Shown: positions 45,143 through 54,865, counted from the stretch's first letter. The stretch: 64,000 nucleotides of DNA from Mesorhizobium loti (GCF_013170705.1 NZ_CP033334.1:1426001-1490000), one strand, 5' to 3'. A program made the numbers and translations. The notes: a model not told the origin generated them from the letters alone.

Positions 45143-46909
45143 ATGACGACGATCCTGCCCCGCAAAGATGTCGTCATCGTCGGCCTCGGCTGGACCGGGT
45201 CAATTCTCGCGCATGAATTGACCGATCAGGGGCTGGACGTGCTGGCAATCGAGCGCGGTCCGTGGCGTGACACGGCAACCGATTTCAACATCGGCTATGC
45301 GCAGGATGAGTTGCGCTACAGCGTTCGGCGCGACCTGTTCCTGCAGCCCGCCGTGGAAACCATGACAATGCGCAACGATACGTCGCAGACGGCACTGCCA
45401 ATGCGCGATTTCGGGTCCTTCCTGCCCGGCAACGGTGTCGGTGGCGCAGGCGTGCACTGGAACGGCCACACCTGGCGCTTCTGGGATTCAGACTTTCAGA
45501 TCAAGACCAACCTGACACGGAAATACGGGGCGGCAAGGATCGCGGACCTTCAGGTCGAGGACTGGGGCGTGACCGGTGCCGAAATGGAGCCCTACTACGA
45601 CCAGTTTGAATATCTGGCGGGAATTTCGGGCAAGGCCGGCAATATCAAGGGCAAGTTGCAGGAAGGCGGCAATCCGTTCGAGGATCCAAGGGCGCGGGAC
45701 TATCCGAACCCGCCGATGGAGATGACCTACGCGCCGACCCTGTTCGCCAATGTTGGCCGCTCGATCGGTCTGCACCCGTTCCCGACGCCGTCCGCCAACA
45801 TGTCACGGACCTATGTCAATCCGCTTGGCATCACCATGGGGCAGTGCACCTATTGCGGTTTCTGCGAGCGTTTCGGCTGCGCCAACTATTCCAAGTCGAG
45901 CGCCCAGACCACCATCCTTCCCGTGCTGATGAGGAAGGCCAATTTCGAGGTCCGGACAGACAGCGAAGTGCTGCATGTCGATCTCGCCGCCGGCGGCAAG
46001 TCGGCGCGCGGCGTGACCTATGTGGACTCCTCGGGGCAGGAATTCTTCCAGCCGGCCGATCTCGTGCTGTTGTGCGCCTACGGCCTGCACAATGCGCGAT
46101 TGATGATGCTGTCGGGCATCGGCAAGATCTACGATCCCGCCACCGGCGAGGGAACGGTCGGCCGCAATTACTGCTACCAGACCAATGCCGGCGCGCAGGT
46201 GTTCTTCGACGACAAGAATTTCAATCCGTTCATCGCCGCCGGCGCGCTCGGCCAGACGATCGATGACTATAATGGCGACGCCTTCGATCATGGAGCGCTC
46301 GATTTCGTCGGCGGCGCGGGCATCAACTGCATCCCGACCAACGGGCGTCCGATCGGGACGAGGCCAACGTTGCCCGGCACGCCGAAATGGGGCAGCGCCT
46401 GGAAGAGGGCGACCGTCGACGGCTACAAGAGCACGCTCGGCTACTCGTCGCAGGGCAGCAGCTACGCGACGCGCACAAATTACCTAGATCTCGACCCGAC
46501 CTACAAGGATCGCTTCGGCCGGCCGCTGATGCGCATGACGTTCGATTTTCCCGACAACGATATCCGCATGTCGAATTATGTCAGCGACCGGATGGAGGAG
46601 ATCGCCAAGGCGCTTGGCGGCAAGCAGTACAACGTCAATCGTCTCAAGAAGGGCTGGAACAGCGTCCCCTATCAAAGCACCCACAATACAGGTGGCGCCA
46701 TCATGGGGACGGATCCGAAGAAGAGCGCGGTCAACAGCTTCCTGCAAAGCTGGGACGTGCCCAACGTCTTCGTCATCGGGGCATCGGCCTTTCCACAGAA
46801 TGCCGGCAAGAACCCGACCGGAACGGTAGGCGCGCTGGCCTTCCGTGCCGCCGACGCCATCCGTAACCAGTATCTGCGCAATCCCGGTACGCCGCTGGTG
46901 CAGGCATGA
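45143..46909 (+). CDS. GMC-family FAD oxidoreductase, large dehydrogenase subunit
   Basis: A 588-residue flavoprotein without its own signal peptide. The FAD-binding motif VVIVGLGWTGSILAHELTDQ is near residues 9-28, and the C-terminal active-site region with THNTGGAIMGTDP and FPQNAGKNPTGTVGALAFR is intact. A cysteine cluster, Cys235, Cys238, Cys241 and Cys246 (CTYCGFCERFGC), lies where related FAD glucose dehydrogenases bind an iron-sulfur cluster. With the small subunit and the cytochrome it should oxidise a sugar, polyol or sugar acid in the periplasm; the exact substrate is unknown. Confidence 0.9.
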   Translation: MTTILPRKDVVIVGLGWTGSILAHELTDQGLDVLAIERGPWRDTATDFNIGYAQDELRYSVRRDLFLQPAVETMTMRNDTSQTALPMRDFGSFLPGNGVGGAGVHWNGHTWRFWDSDFQIKTNLTRKYGAARIADLQVEDWGVTGAEMEPYYDQFEYLAGISGKAGNIKGKLQEGGNPFEDPRARDYPNPPMEMTYAPTLFANVGRSIGLHPFPTPSANMSRTYVNPLGITMGQCTYCGFCERFGCANYSKSSAQTTILPVLMRKANFEVRTDSEVLHVDLAAGGKSARGVTYVDSSGQEFFQPADLVLLCAYGLHNARLMMLSGIGKIYDPATGEGTVGRNYCYQTNAGAQVFFDDKNFNPFIAAGALGQTIDDYNGDAFDHGALDFVGGAGINCIPTNGRPIGTRPTLPGTPKWGSAWKRATVDGYKSTLGYSSQGSSYATRTNYLDLDPTYKDRFGRPLMRMTFDFPDNDIRMSNYVSDRMEEIAKALGGKQYNVNRLKKGWNSVPYQSTHNTGGAIMGTDPKKSAVNSFLQSWDVPNVFVIGASAFPQNAGKNPTGTVGALAFRAADAIRNQYLRNPGTPLVQA

Positions 46910-48123
46910 GGAGGCTCGCCGTCACGCTTGCCGCCGGCGCCGCGCTTCTGGCGATTGCTCCGGCAATCGCAGCCGACCAGGCGGACCAGATCATGCGCGG
47001 CCAGTACCAGGCCGTTCTCGGTGACTGCGCGGGCTGTCACACAAGGCCAGGCGGCAAGCCGCTCGCCGGCGGCCTGCCGCTCGAAACGCCGTTCGGCGCA
47101 CTGGTGCCTCCCAACATCACCCCCGACCACGAAACGGGCATCGGCAATTGGTCGGAGGCCGATTTCCGCAGCATGATGAAGTCAGGCATCGGCCACGATG
47201 GCGTGCGGCTCTACCCCGCCATGCCATACCCCGCCTATACCAGGATGAACGAGCAGGACATTTCAGACCTGTGGGCCTACCTCACCACGGTCGAGCCGGT
47301 GTCCAACAAGGTCGAAGCCAATCAACTGCCGTTTCCTCTGAACATCCGGCTGGCGATGTGGGGCTGGAATCTCCTCAACTTCACCGAGGACGGCTTCAAG
47401 CCGGACCCTTCCAAGTCGGCGGAATGGAATCGCGGCGCCTATATCGTGCAGGGGGCCGGGCACTGCGGCACCTGCCATACGCCCAAATCCTTCCTCGGAG
47501 CCGACCAGGATAGCAGCTTCCTGCAAGGGGCATCGCTGCAGGGCTGGTTCGCGCCCGACATCACCAACAATGCCCAATCCGGCCTGGGGAAATGGTCGCA
47601 GGATGATGTGGTCAGCTACCTCAAGACCGGTGTCAACGCGCATTCGATCGCGTCCGGTCCGATGGCCGAGGCCATCGAAAACTCGACCTCGAAAATGACC
47701 GATCAGGACCTCAAGGCGGTGGCCGTTTATCTCAAGAGCCTGGGCCCGGACACTGCCATTGTGCCTGTACCGAAGCCCGACGAAGCGCGCATGATCGCGG
47801 GCGAGGCGATCTACCATGACAATTGTTCGGCTTGCCATGGAGCCGATGGTGCCGGGGCCGGGGCGCTTTTCCCGGCGCTGGCCGGCAACTCGATCGTCGC
47901 GCAGGGCAATACTGAAACGCTTGCCCGGGTGATTCTCGCCGGAAGCCAGGCTGTCCATACGGCCAGCGCACCAACGACACCGGCCATGCCCTCGCTGGCG
48001 TGGCGCCTGAAGGATCAGGAAATCGCCGACGTCTTGACCTATGTGCGCAGCAGCTGGGGCAACTCAGCTCCGGCGGTTTCATCCGACGATATCGCGTCGG
48101 TCCGCAAGGAATTGCCGCAGTAG
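46906..48123 (+). CDS. Triple-haem cytochrome c subunit of the GMC dehydrogenase
   Basis: A 405-residue protein with a signal peptide (cut near AIA|AD, residue ~23) and three haem c sites: CAGCH at 41-45, CGTCH at 187-191 and CSACH at 307-311. This is the pattern of membrane-bound gluconate, sorbitol and alcohol dehydrogenase cytochromes, which pass electrons to ubiquinone. Its ATG overlaps the TGA of the large-subunit gene. A final hydrophobic anchor is not evident. Confidence 0.93.
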   Translation: MRRLAVTLAAGAALLAIAPAIAADQADQIMRGQYQAVLGDCAGCHTRPGGKPLAGGLPLETPFGALVPPNITPDHETGIGNWSEADFRSMMKSGIGHDGVRLYPAMPYPAYTRMNEQDISDLWAYLTTVEPVSNKVEANQLPFPLNIRLAMWGWNLLNFTEDGFKPDPSKSAEWNRGAYIVQGAGHCGTCHTPKSFLGADQDSSFLQGASLQGWFAPDITNNAQSGLGKWSQDDVVSYLKTGVNAHSIASGPMAEAIENSTSKMTDQDLKAVAVYLKSLGPDTAIVPVPKPDEARMIAGEAIYHDNCSACHGADGAGAGALFPALAGNSIVAQGNTETLARVILAGSQAVHTASAPTTPAMPSLAWRLKDQEIADVLTYVRSSWGNSAPAVSSDDIASVRKELPQ

Positions 48124-48127
48124 CACG

Positions 48128-49036
48128 TTATCGAAATCGGCGGTCCAGCATCGCCACCTTTCGCCCGCTGTATTCGGCAAGCGCGATGCCGCCCAGCACG
48201 AGGACCAGCGCCAGTGCCTGATAGAGCTGGAACGTCTCGCCGACGATCAGCACCGAAAGCAGCGTGCCGAAGATCGGCACCAGGTTGATGAACAGGCCGG
48301 CGCGGTTGGCGCCGATCAACTCGTTGCCCCTGATGTAGGTTACCTGCGAGATGACGGAAGCGCCGATCGCGGTATAGACGATCACCGTCCAGCCGCGCGC
48401 GTCGGGCGCGACGGCCTTGCCGGCGGCGACCTCCCACAGGAGGAAGGGCAGCGAGGTGATGAGCGCGGCGACTGCCAGGGACAGCATCAGGCTCTGCCAG
48501 TGCATCACCGGCTTCAGCCGCAAGCCGACCGTATAGCCGCTGTAGAGGACAACCGCGACCAGCATGATGGCGTCGCCGAAATTGAGCTCCAGCGTCAGCA
48601 GCCGGCGCGGGTCGCCGTGGCAGGCGGTCAGGATCACGCCGGCGATGGTCAGCACGACGCCGGCAATCTGCGCCCAACTCACACGCAGGCGGAAGAAGAT
48701 GAAGTTGGCGAGGATGATCAGGACCGGCATCGCCGCCTGCTCGATCGAGACGTTGATGGCAGTCGTGTAGTTGAGCGCCGTATAGAAGATGGTGTTGAAC
48801 AGGGTGAAGCCGCTGGCCCCAAGTGCCGCCAGCACCAACCAGTGCCGGCGCACCACCGGCCAATCCTGCCGGATCGTGCGCCAGCCGACCGGCAGCAGGA
48901 TGGCGACTGCCAGCACCCAGCGCAGGAAGACCAATGTCATCGGCGAGACGTGATCGACCGCCAGCTTCCCGGCCACCGAATTGCCTCCCCACAGCAAGGT
49001 GGTGAGCAGCAGGAATATGTAGGCGCTTCGATGCAT
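48128..49036 (-). CDS. EamA/DMT-family transporter
   Basis: A 302-residue protein with ten helices in two EamA repeats (AYIFLLLTTLLWGGNSVAGK and GRLFINLVPIFGTLLSVLIV-like segments). It is a second member of the drug/metabolite exporter family in this window, but only distantly similar to the one at 14428. It is convergent with the dehydrogenase operon and divergent from purA. Substrate unknown. Confidence 0.87.
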   Translation of the reverse strand: MHRSAYIFLLLTTLLWGGNSVAGKLAVDHVSPMTLVFLRWVLAVAILLPVGWRTIRQDWPVVRRHWLVLAALGASGFTLFNTIFYTALNYTTAINVSIEQAAMPVLIILANFIFFRLRVSWAQIAGVVLTIAGVILTACHGDPRRLLTLELNFGDAIMLVAVVLYSGYTVGLRLKPVMHWQSLMLSLAVAALITSLPFLLWEVAAGKAVAPDARGWTVIVYTAIGASVISQVTYIRGNELIGANRAGLFINLVPIFGTLLSVLIVGETFQLYQALALVLVLGGIALAEYSGRKVAMLDRRFR

Positions 49037-49249
49037 CGCGGAATTCCGGCCGCGGCGGGTGTGCCGGGGTGTTTGCCGGCCTATTGCCCCCGCCAGCCCA
49101 AGTAAATGATGTCAAAGCCGAAAATTGTTGTGCCTCAGGGCATTTTAGGCGGCAAAGAGAGGTCGCACTCGCGAGGTCTTGACGCTATAGAGGCCTGTCG
49201 TTTCGAACCATATCCAGGCCGCTCGGCGGCATCTCAAGGGAAAAGAAAC

Positions 49250-50548
49250 ATGGCCAATGTGGTGGTCGTCGGCTCGCAGTGGGGTGACGAAGGCAAGGGC
49301 AAGATCGTCGACTGGCTGTCGGAGCGCGCCGATGTGGTGGTGCGTTTCCAGGGTGGCCACAATGCCGGCCACACGCTGGTCGTCGACGGCAAGGTCTACA
49401 AGCTGTCGCTGTTGCCGTCCGGTGTCGTGCGGCAGGGCAAGCTGTCCATCATCGGCAATGGCGTGGTCTTCGACCCGCATGCTTTCGTGGCCGAAGTGGC
49501 GAAACTCAAGGCGCAGGGCGTCGAAGTGGCGCCGGATCGCCTGAAAATAGCCGAAAACACGGCGCTTATCCTGTCGGTGCACCGGGAGTTGGACGGATTC
49601 CGCGAGGACGCCGCCTCAAATTCCGGAACGAAGATTGGCACGACCCGCCGAGGTATCGGTCCGGCCTATGAGGACAAGGTGGGTCGGCGCGCGGTGCGGG
49701 TGATGGATCTGGCGGACTTGGAAACGCTTCCCCTGAAGGTCGACAGGTTGCTGACGCATCACAATGCGCTGCGCCGTGGGCTTGGCCACGCGGAAGTCAC
49801 GCATGACGCGATCATGGCGGAGTTGACGTCGGTCGCGGATGAGATCCTGCCCTATATGGACCGCGTCTGGAAAATTCTCGACGACAAGCGCCGCGCCGGC
49901 GAGCGCATTCTGTTCGAGGGCGCGCAAGGCACCCTGCTCGATATCGATCACGGCACTTATCCCTTTGTCACCTCGTCCAACACGGTGGCTGGGCAGGCCG
50001 CCGCCGGCTCCGGTGTCGGTCCGGGCGCCATTGGCTATGTGCTCGGCATCACCAAGGCCTATACGACGCGCGTTGGCGAAGGTCCGTTCCCGACCGAACA
50101 GAAGAACGAGATTGGCGAATTCCTCGGCACGCGCGGTCATGAGTTCGGCGTCGTCACAGGGCGCAAGCGCCGCTGCGGCTGGTTCGACGCGGTGCTGGTG
50201 CGCCAGGCGGTCGCCGTCAACGGCATCAAGGGCATCGCGCTGACCAAGCTCGACGTGCTCGACGGGCTGGACGAAATCAAGGTCTGCACCGGCTATCGCC
50301 TCGATGGCGAGATGATCGACTACCTGCCGGCCAGCCAGGGCGCGCAGGCCCGTGTCGAGCCGGTCTACGAGACGCTGGAGGGGTGGAAAGGCACCACCGC
50401 AGGCGCGCGCAGCTGGAACGACCTGCCGGCACAGGCGGTCAAATATGTCCGCTACATCGAGGAGTTGATCGGCGCGCCGGTAGCACTCCTCTCCACCAGC
50501 CCGGAACGGGATGACACGATACTTGTGACCGATCCGTTTCAAGACTAG
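49250..50548 (+). CDS. purA: Adenylosuccinate synthetase
   Basis: A 432-residue GTP-dependent enzyme that joins IMP and aspartate in AMP synthesis. The P-loop-like [11 protein letters not shown] is at residues 8-18, with [47 protein letters not shown] and [12 protein letters not shown] following. The start [10 protein letters not shown] is conserved; a longer upstream frame of 48 residues is not. Confidence 0.97.
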   Translation: MANVVVVGSQWGDEGKGKIVDWLSERADVVVRFQGGHNAGHTLVVDGKVYKLSLLPSGVVRQGKLSIIGNGVVFDPHAFVAEVAKLKAQGVEVAPDRLKIAENTALILSVHRELDGFREDAASNSGTKIGTTRRGIGPAYEDKVGRRAVRVMDLADLETLPLKVDRLLTHHNALRRGLGHAEVTHDAIMAELTSVADEILPYMDRVWKILDDKRRAGERILFEGAQGTLLDIDHGTYPFVTSSNTVAGQAAAGSGVGPGAIGYVLGITKAYTTRVGEGPFPTEQKNEIGEFLGTRGHEFGVVTGRKRRCGWFDAVLVRQAVAVNGIKGIALTKLDVLDGLDEIKVCTGYRLDGEMIDYLPASQGAQARVEPVYETLEGWKGTTAGARSWNDLPAQAVKYVRYIEELIGAPVALLSTSPERDDTILVTDPFQD

Positions 50549-50623
50549 TTTCTGAAGCCTTTCCGGGCATCGCGGCTGATTTGCGGGGGCCGGCGCGGAA
50601 GCAAAATACAGGTCGACTGAAGC

Positions 50624-52315
50624 ATGGCAGATTTCGTTGCTATTCTGAAAAAGGCGCTCGACAAGCACGGTGACGAGACGCCCGAGAAGCGTACGCGCAT
50701 CTATGACAGCGTTCGTACCATGCTCGCCAAGAAGCTTGCGGACTATTCGCCGCCGCCGGCCGCCGAAGCCATAAACATGCAGAAGCGCTCGCTGGAAGAC
50801 GCTATCGCGGTCGTCGAGCGGGACTATGCCAAGAGCGTGCCGGAAACAGACCCGCTCGCCGAGCTGGAGCACATCTTTTCCTCCATCGACCGCAACAAGA
50901 ACCAACCGAGCCACACGCGCCAGCCGGTGAAGGCGGAGCCGGTATGGCCGGCGCCGCCAGCGCCGCCCGCCGCCAAGCCGGAACCCTACCGGCCGGCACC
51001 ACCGCCCGCCGCCAAGGCCGAGCCGAGCTGGCAGAAGCCCACGCCGGTGCAACCGGCGGCTCCAAACCTTGCCGACCATGCCTTGCCGGGCATGGATGCG
51101 GACCAGGACGATGACCGGGCCGATGTCTTCGCGAATGACGAAGAGCCGGAGGCGGGCGATACCTTCCAGCGCCTGCGTCCAGCCGAACGCAAGCGCAGCT
51201 ATGGCGGGCTGATCGCCGCCGTCGTCGCCCTGTTGGTCGTTGCCGGCGGCGGCTATGGCATCTGGCTGAACAAGGGCGCCTTCAGCAGGATGCTGGGCCT
51301 GGACGGCGGCAAGGTTGTCGCCAAGACCGAGCCGGTGAAACCGGCGCCGGCCAAGCCGGCTAGCGACGCAGCGGCGACGCCACCGGCACCGGCAGCCGGC
51401 GCCGAAGGAACCAAATTCACGCAGCGCCTGACGCCTGAAGGCGGCGAAACCGATCCCGGCCCGGCCGGCGGGCAGAGCGGCATAGGCGAGGGTGAATCCG
51501 TCGCCGCGCTGACGACGCCACCTTCGGCGACCACCGCCCCGGCGGCTCCGCCACCGGTCACCGGCGCGCCGGCCGCAGCTGCACCCGCCGCGGCCGCGCC
51601 CGCCGCGACCACGCCCGCGCCGGGTGCCGCGCCCGCGACACCGCCCGCCAACGGAACCGCACCCGCGGCGCCGGCCGATGCCGCCGCCACACCGCCGCCC
51701 GCGCCGGCGGGCGCTACGCCCGCGGCACCGGCGGCCGCTCCGGCGACGGAGGCCTCGGTACCGGTCGGCCAGAAGGCGATCTTCTATGAGGAGCGCACCA
51801 GCACGGCACAGGGGTCGGCCGAGCCCGGCAGCATCGTCTGGTCGCTGGTGCAGGAATCGCCGGGTGGCGACCTGCCGCCCGAGCCGGCGATCCGTGCCGA
51901 GGCGACCATCCCCGGCAAGGACATCCAGTTGCGCATGACCATCCGCCGCAACACCGACCAGACGCTGCCGGCCAGCCATATCATCGAGATGATCTTCCTG
52001 ACGCCCGACGGTTTCGAAGGCGGCGGTGTCGACAACATCCTGCGCGTCGCCATGAAAAGCTCCGAACAGGATGCCGGCAGCCCGCTGATCGGCATCCCGG
52101 CCAAGATCGCCGACGGCTTCTTCCTCGTCGCGCTCAATGACACCAAGGCCGACGAGGACGCCAACATGACCCTGTTGCGCGGCCAGGACTGGATCGACGT
52201 GCCGGTGGTCTACAAGACCGGACGGCGGGCACTGCTGACCATGGAAAAAGGCATTCCCGGCGAGAAGGTGTTCGACGAGGCGATCAAGGCCTGGCAGGCG
52301 AAGACGGCGGGCTGA
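50624..52315 (+). CDS. Pro/Ala-rich single-pass membrane protein, function unknown
   Basis: A 563-residue protein in four parts: a cytoplasmic helical domain (1-90, MADFVAILKKALDKHGDETP, predicted coil with many charged residues), a Pro/Ala linker, one membrane helix near residues 192-212 (SYGGLIAAVVALLVVAGGGY), a long Pro/Ala/Thr periplasmic stretch (~230-385), and a compact C-terminal domain of ~175 residues (IFYEERTSTAQGSAEPGSIV ... GFFLVALNDTK). Its architecture resembles TolA-like or SPOR-type envelope linkers, but no known domain was recognised. It follows purA in the same direction. EF-P is probably needed for its proline runs. Confidence 0.8.
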   Translation: MADFVAILKKALDKHGDETPEKRTRIYDSVRTMLAKKLADYSPPPAAEAINMQKRSLEDAIAVVERDYAKSVPETDPLAELEHIFSSIDRNKNQPSHTRQPVKAEPVWPAPPAPPAAKPEPYRPAPPPAAKAEPSWQKPTPVQPAAPNLADHALPGMDADQDDDRADVFANDEEPEAGDTFQRLRPAERKRSYGGLIAAVVALLVVAGGGYGIWLNKGAFSRMLGLDGGKVVAKTEPVKPAPAKPASDAAATPPAPAAGAEGTKFTQRLTPEGGETDPGPAGGQSGIGEGESVAALTTPPSATTAPAAPPPVTGAPAAAAPAAAAPAATTPAPGAAPATPPANGTAPAAPADAAATPPPAPAGATPAAPAAAPATEASVPVGQKAIFYEERTSTAQGSAEPGSIVWSLVQESPGGDLPPEPAIRAEATIPGKDIQLRMTIRRNTDQTLPASHIIEMIFLTPDGFEGGGVDNILRVAMKSSEQDAGSPLIGIPAKIADGFFLVALNDTKADEDANMTLLRGQDWIDVPVVYKTGRRALLTMEKGIPGEKVFDEAIKAWQAKTAG

Positions 52316-52341
52316 GAGAGCGGCGTAACGCTCGCCTTTGT

Positions 52342-52641
52342 TCAGAAGCCCTGGAACAGCATGTCGAGCGCGGCGACGATGTCGTCGTGATATTTCGTCA
52401 GGTTCAGCCGGCTTTCACCCAATTCGCTCGCTGGAACGGTGGCAATCAGGTGTGTCGCCATGACCAGCTTCCGGCCATTGACCTCGAAGATCGGATGAAG
52501 TTTTCGCATCGGCGGCGGCACCGCTGCGATCGGAAGAAGCGGGATGACTAACCGTGTCTTGAAATTGTCGAGCAGGTCGGATTGAACGTCGAGCACATAG
52601 TTGCCTTCGATACGGCCAGCGAAGACATCATAGCGTGCCAT
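52342..52641 (-). CDS. ccdB: CcdB-like toxin (gyrase poison family)
   Basis: A 99-residue protein that starts MARYDVFAGRIEGNYVLDVQ and ends YHDDIVAALDMLFQGF; the central LVIPLLPIAAVPPPMRKLHP, then IFEVNGRKLVMATHLIATVP, is the CcdB core. The three C-terminal residues (QGF) resemble the W-G-I/F tail that contacts gyrase in F-plasmid CcdB, where the Trp is essential; here it is Gln, so potency is uncertain. Its ATG overlaps the ccdA stop codon by one base. Confidence 0.9.
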   Translation of the reverse strand: MARYDVFAGRIEGNYVLDVQSDLLDNFKTRLVIPLLPIAAVPPPMRKLHPIFEVNGRKLVMATHLIATVPASELGESRLNLTKYHDDIVAALDMLFQGF

Positions 52642-52883
52642 CAGAACTGTCGGTACTCTTCCAAAGGAATGCCGTTCTTTTCGACGTAGTCGTTCCAAGC
52701 ATCCATTGTGGCCCGGTTCTCAAGCTTCCAAAGCCGTGTTTTTTCCGCAGCCACAGCCTCCGCGATGCCAGCTTCCGCGGCGCGTGAGACATTCACGTCA
52801 AGCCCCTTGGCTTCCCTCATGAGGTTCGAGTCGATCGACAGATTTGCAGGCTGACGGATCGCATTCAAGGCAATCTTACGCAT
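52641..52883 (-). CDS. ccdA: CcdA-like antitoxin
   Basis: An 80-residue antitoxin. The N-terminal half is a ribbon-helix-helix domain (RQPANLSIDSNLMREAKGLD, NVSRAAEAGIAEAVA) and the C-terminal half, WNDYVEKNGIPLEEYRQF, is the toxin-binding peptide of CcdA. The start MRKIALNAIR was preferred because it is immediately downstream of the operator and matches homologues. Confidence 0.9.
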   Translation of the reverse strand: MRKIALNAIRQPANLSIDSNLMREAKGLDVNVSRAAEAGIAEAVAAEKTRLWKLENRATMDAWNDYVEKNGIPLEEYRQF

Positions 52884-52898
52884 AATGGCCTCCGCAAC

Positions 52899-52919
52899 AT
52901 GCGCATAATGTATGCGCAT
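52899..52919. promoter_or_regulatory. Putative CcdA operator
   Basis: Two identical self-complementary octamers ATGCGCAT separated by AATGT, ending 16 bases before the ccdA start. A third imperfect copy (ACGCATAATG) overlaps the start codon. This suits cooperative binding of CcdA dimers. Confidence 0.6.
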
Positions 52920-53043
52920 TCTTGCACGGGAGCAATAATGGAGTGGCTCTGGCTGGTGGTCCCGGTTTCCGCCATGGCTCTGGGCGTTCGTCGCTTCAAT
53001 CGACAAATCGTTGTCGATTGATCGGCCTACGGCCGAACGCTCC

Positions 53044-54864
53044 TCACCCCTCCATCTCTTCCCGTAGCATCTCCAGCTCCAGCCACTCTTCCTCGAGCGC
53101 GGCCAGCGTCGCGCGTTCCTTGTCGAGGGCGGCGATGGTCTTCTGAAACGAGGCCGGGTCGCGCTCGTAATAGGCCGGGTCGGCGATGTTGTTCTCCAGC
53201 CGCGAGATCGACGCGGTCACCGCCTCGATCTTCTTCGGCAGCGATTCCAGGGCGAATTTCTGCTTGAACGACAGTTTTTTCGCGGGCCCTTTTGGGGTTG
53301 CCGGTTCGCTCTTGCCCGCCGCCGGCGTATCGGCGGCTTCCGCCTTGGCGCGGGCCTTGCGGTCATCGAGCCGGGTGCCGCCGCGCTGCGCCAGCATGTC
53401 GGAATAGCCGCCGGCATATTCGACCCAGCGGCCGCCGCCGTCCGGCGCGATGACGCTGGTCACGGTGCGGTCGAGAAAATCTCGGTCGTGGCTGACCAGT
53501 ATGACGGTGCCGGCAAAACCAGCGACCAGTTCCTGCAGCAGCTCCAGCGTCTCCATGTCGAGATCGTTGGTCGGTTCATCGAGCACCAGCAGGTTTGCCG
53601 GCCGCGCGAGCACGCGCGCCAGGATCAGCCGCGCCCGCTCGCCGCCGGACAGTTCGCGCACCGGCGTGCGCGCCTGCTCCGGCTTGAACAGGAAATCCTT
53701 CATGTAGGAGACGACATGGCGCTGCTCGCCATTGATGACGAGGTTTTCGCCGCGCCCGTCGGTGAGGTATTGCGCCAGCGTCTCCTGTGGGTCGACCGCC
53801 TCGCGCTTCTGGTCGAGCGTGGCGATTTCCAGATTGGTGCCGAGGCGCACCGAGCCGGCGTCCGGCGGCAATTCGCCGGTCAGCATCTTCAGCAACGTGG
53901 TCTTGCCGGCGCCGTTCGGCCCGACGAGGCCGACACGGTCGCCGCGCTGGATGCGGGTCGAGAACCCCTTGACCACGGTGAGATCGCCGAAGCTCTTCTC
54001 GATGTTTTTTGCTTCGATCACCAGCTTGCCGGATTCGGCTGCATCGCTCGCCACCATGGTGGCGTTGCCTTCGGCGCCGCGATGGCCGCGGAAGCGCTGG
54101 CGCATGGTCTGCAACTCGCCGAGGCGGCGCATGTTGCGCTTGCGCCGCGCCGTGACGCCATAGCGCAGCCAGTGCTCCTCGCGCACGATCTGGCGGCCAA
54201 GCTTGTGCTGCTCGCGCTCTTCCTCTTCCAGGATGAGATCGCGCCATTCCTCGAAATGGCCAAAACCCTTGTCCAGCCTGCGGGTCTGGCCACGGTCGAG
54301 CCAGACGGTGGCGCGTGACACGCGTTCGAGGAAGCGGCGGTCGTGCGAGATGACGATGAGCGCCGAAGAGGTGCGGACGAGCTCTTCTTCGAGCCATTCG
54401 ATGACGGACAGGTCAAGGTGGTTGGTCGGCTCATCAAGCAGCAGAATGTCGGGTTCCGGCGCCATGACGCGGGCGAGGGCTGCGCGCCTGGCCTCGCCGC
54501 CTGAGAGATCGCCCGGCCGCTCTTCGCCCGACAATCCAAGATGCTCCATCAGATAGGAGGCGCGGTAGGGATCGTCGGCGGGCCCGAGGCCCGCCTCGAC
54601 ATAGGCGCGCACGGTGGCGAAACCTTCCATGTCGGGCATCTGCGGCAGATAGCGGACCGTCGCCGAGGGTTGGCGGAAGACTTCGCCGTCCTGCGGCTCG
54701 ATAAGGCCGGCGGCGATCTTCAGCAGCGTCGACTTGCCGGAGCCATTGCGGCCGACCAGCGCGATCTTGTCGCCGGCCGAAGCGGTCAAGGCGGCGCCGT
54801 CGAGCAGTGGCGTGCCGCCGAAGGTCAGTTTTATCCCGTCGAGATTGAGAAGAGGCGGGGCCAT
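53044..54864 (-). CDS. ABC-F family ATPase (Uup/EttA-like)
   Basis: A 606-residue cytoplasmic protein with two ATPase domains and no membrane segment. Walker A motifs are GRNGSGKST (38-46) and GPNGAGKTT (~313-321); signatures are LSGGEARRAALAR and LSGGERARLILAR; Walker B is DILLLDEPTNHLD and LLVLDEPTNDLD. The linker with many Arg/Lys and the C-terminal coiled coil (residues ~530-606) are typical of Uup. ABC-F proteins act on ribosomes. It starts one base after the stop of the thiamine kinase gene, so they share a transcript. Confidence 0.92.
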   Translation of the reverse strand: MAPPLLNLDGIKLTFGGTPLLDGAALTASAGDKIALVGRNGSGKSTLLKIAAGLIEPQDGEVFRQPSATVRYLPQMPDMEGFATVRAYVEAGLGPADDPYRASYLMEHLGLSGEERPGDLSGGEARRAALARVMAPEPDILLLDEPTNHLDLSVIEWLEEELVRTSSALIVISHDRRFLERVSRATVWLDRGQTRRLDKGFGHFEEWRDLILEEEEREQHKLGRQIVREEHWLRYGVTARRKRNMRRLGELQTMRQRFRGHRGAEGNATMVASDAAESGKLVIEAKNIEKSFGDLTVVKGFSTRIQRGDRVGLVGPNGAGKTTLLKMLTGELPPDAGSVRLGTNLEIATLDQKREAVDPQETLAQYLTDGRGENLVINGEQRHVVSYMKDFLFKPEQARTPVRELSGGERARLILARVLARPANLLVLDEPTNDLDMETLELLQELVAGFAGTVILVSHDRDFLDRTVTSVIAPDGGGRWVEYAGGYSDMLAQRGGTRLDDRKARAKAEAADTPAAGKSEPATPKGPAKKLSFKQKFALESLPKKIEAVTASISRLENNIADPAYYERDPASFQKTIAALDKERATLAALEEEWLELEMLREEMEG

Positions 54865-54865
54865 G

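Noticed and set aside
49616..51979. A 787-codon minus-strand frame opposite purA and the Pro/Ala-rich gene
   Set aside because: Rich in Arg/Gly/Ala with no domain; it mirrors real plus-strand genes with clear homology or signal features.
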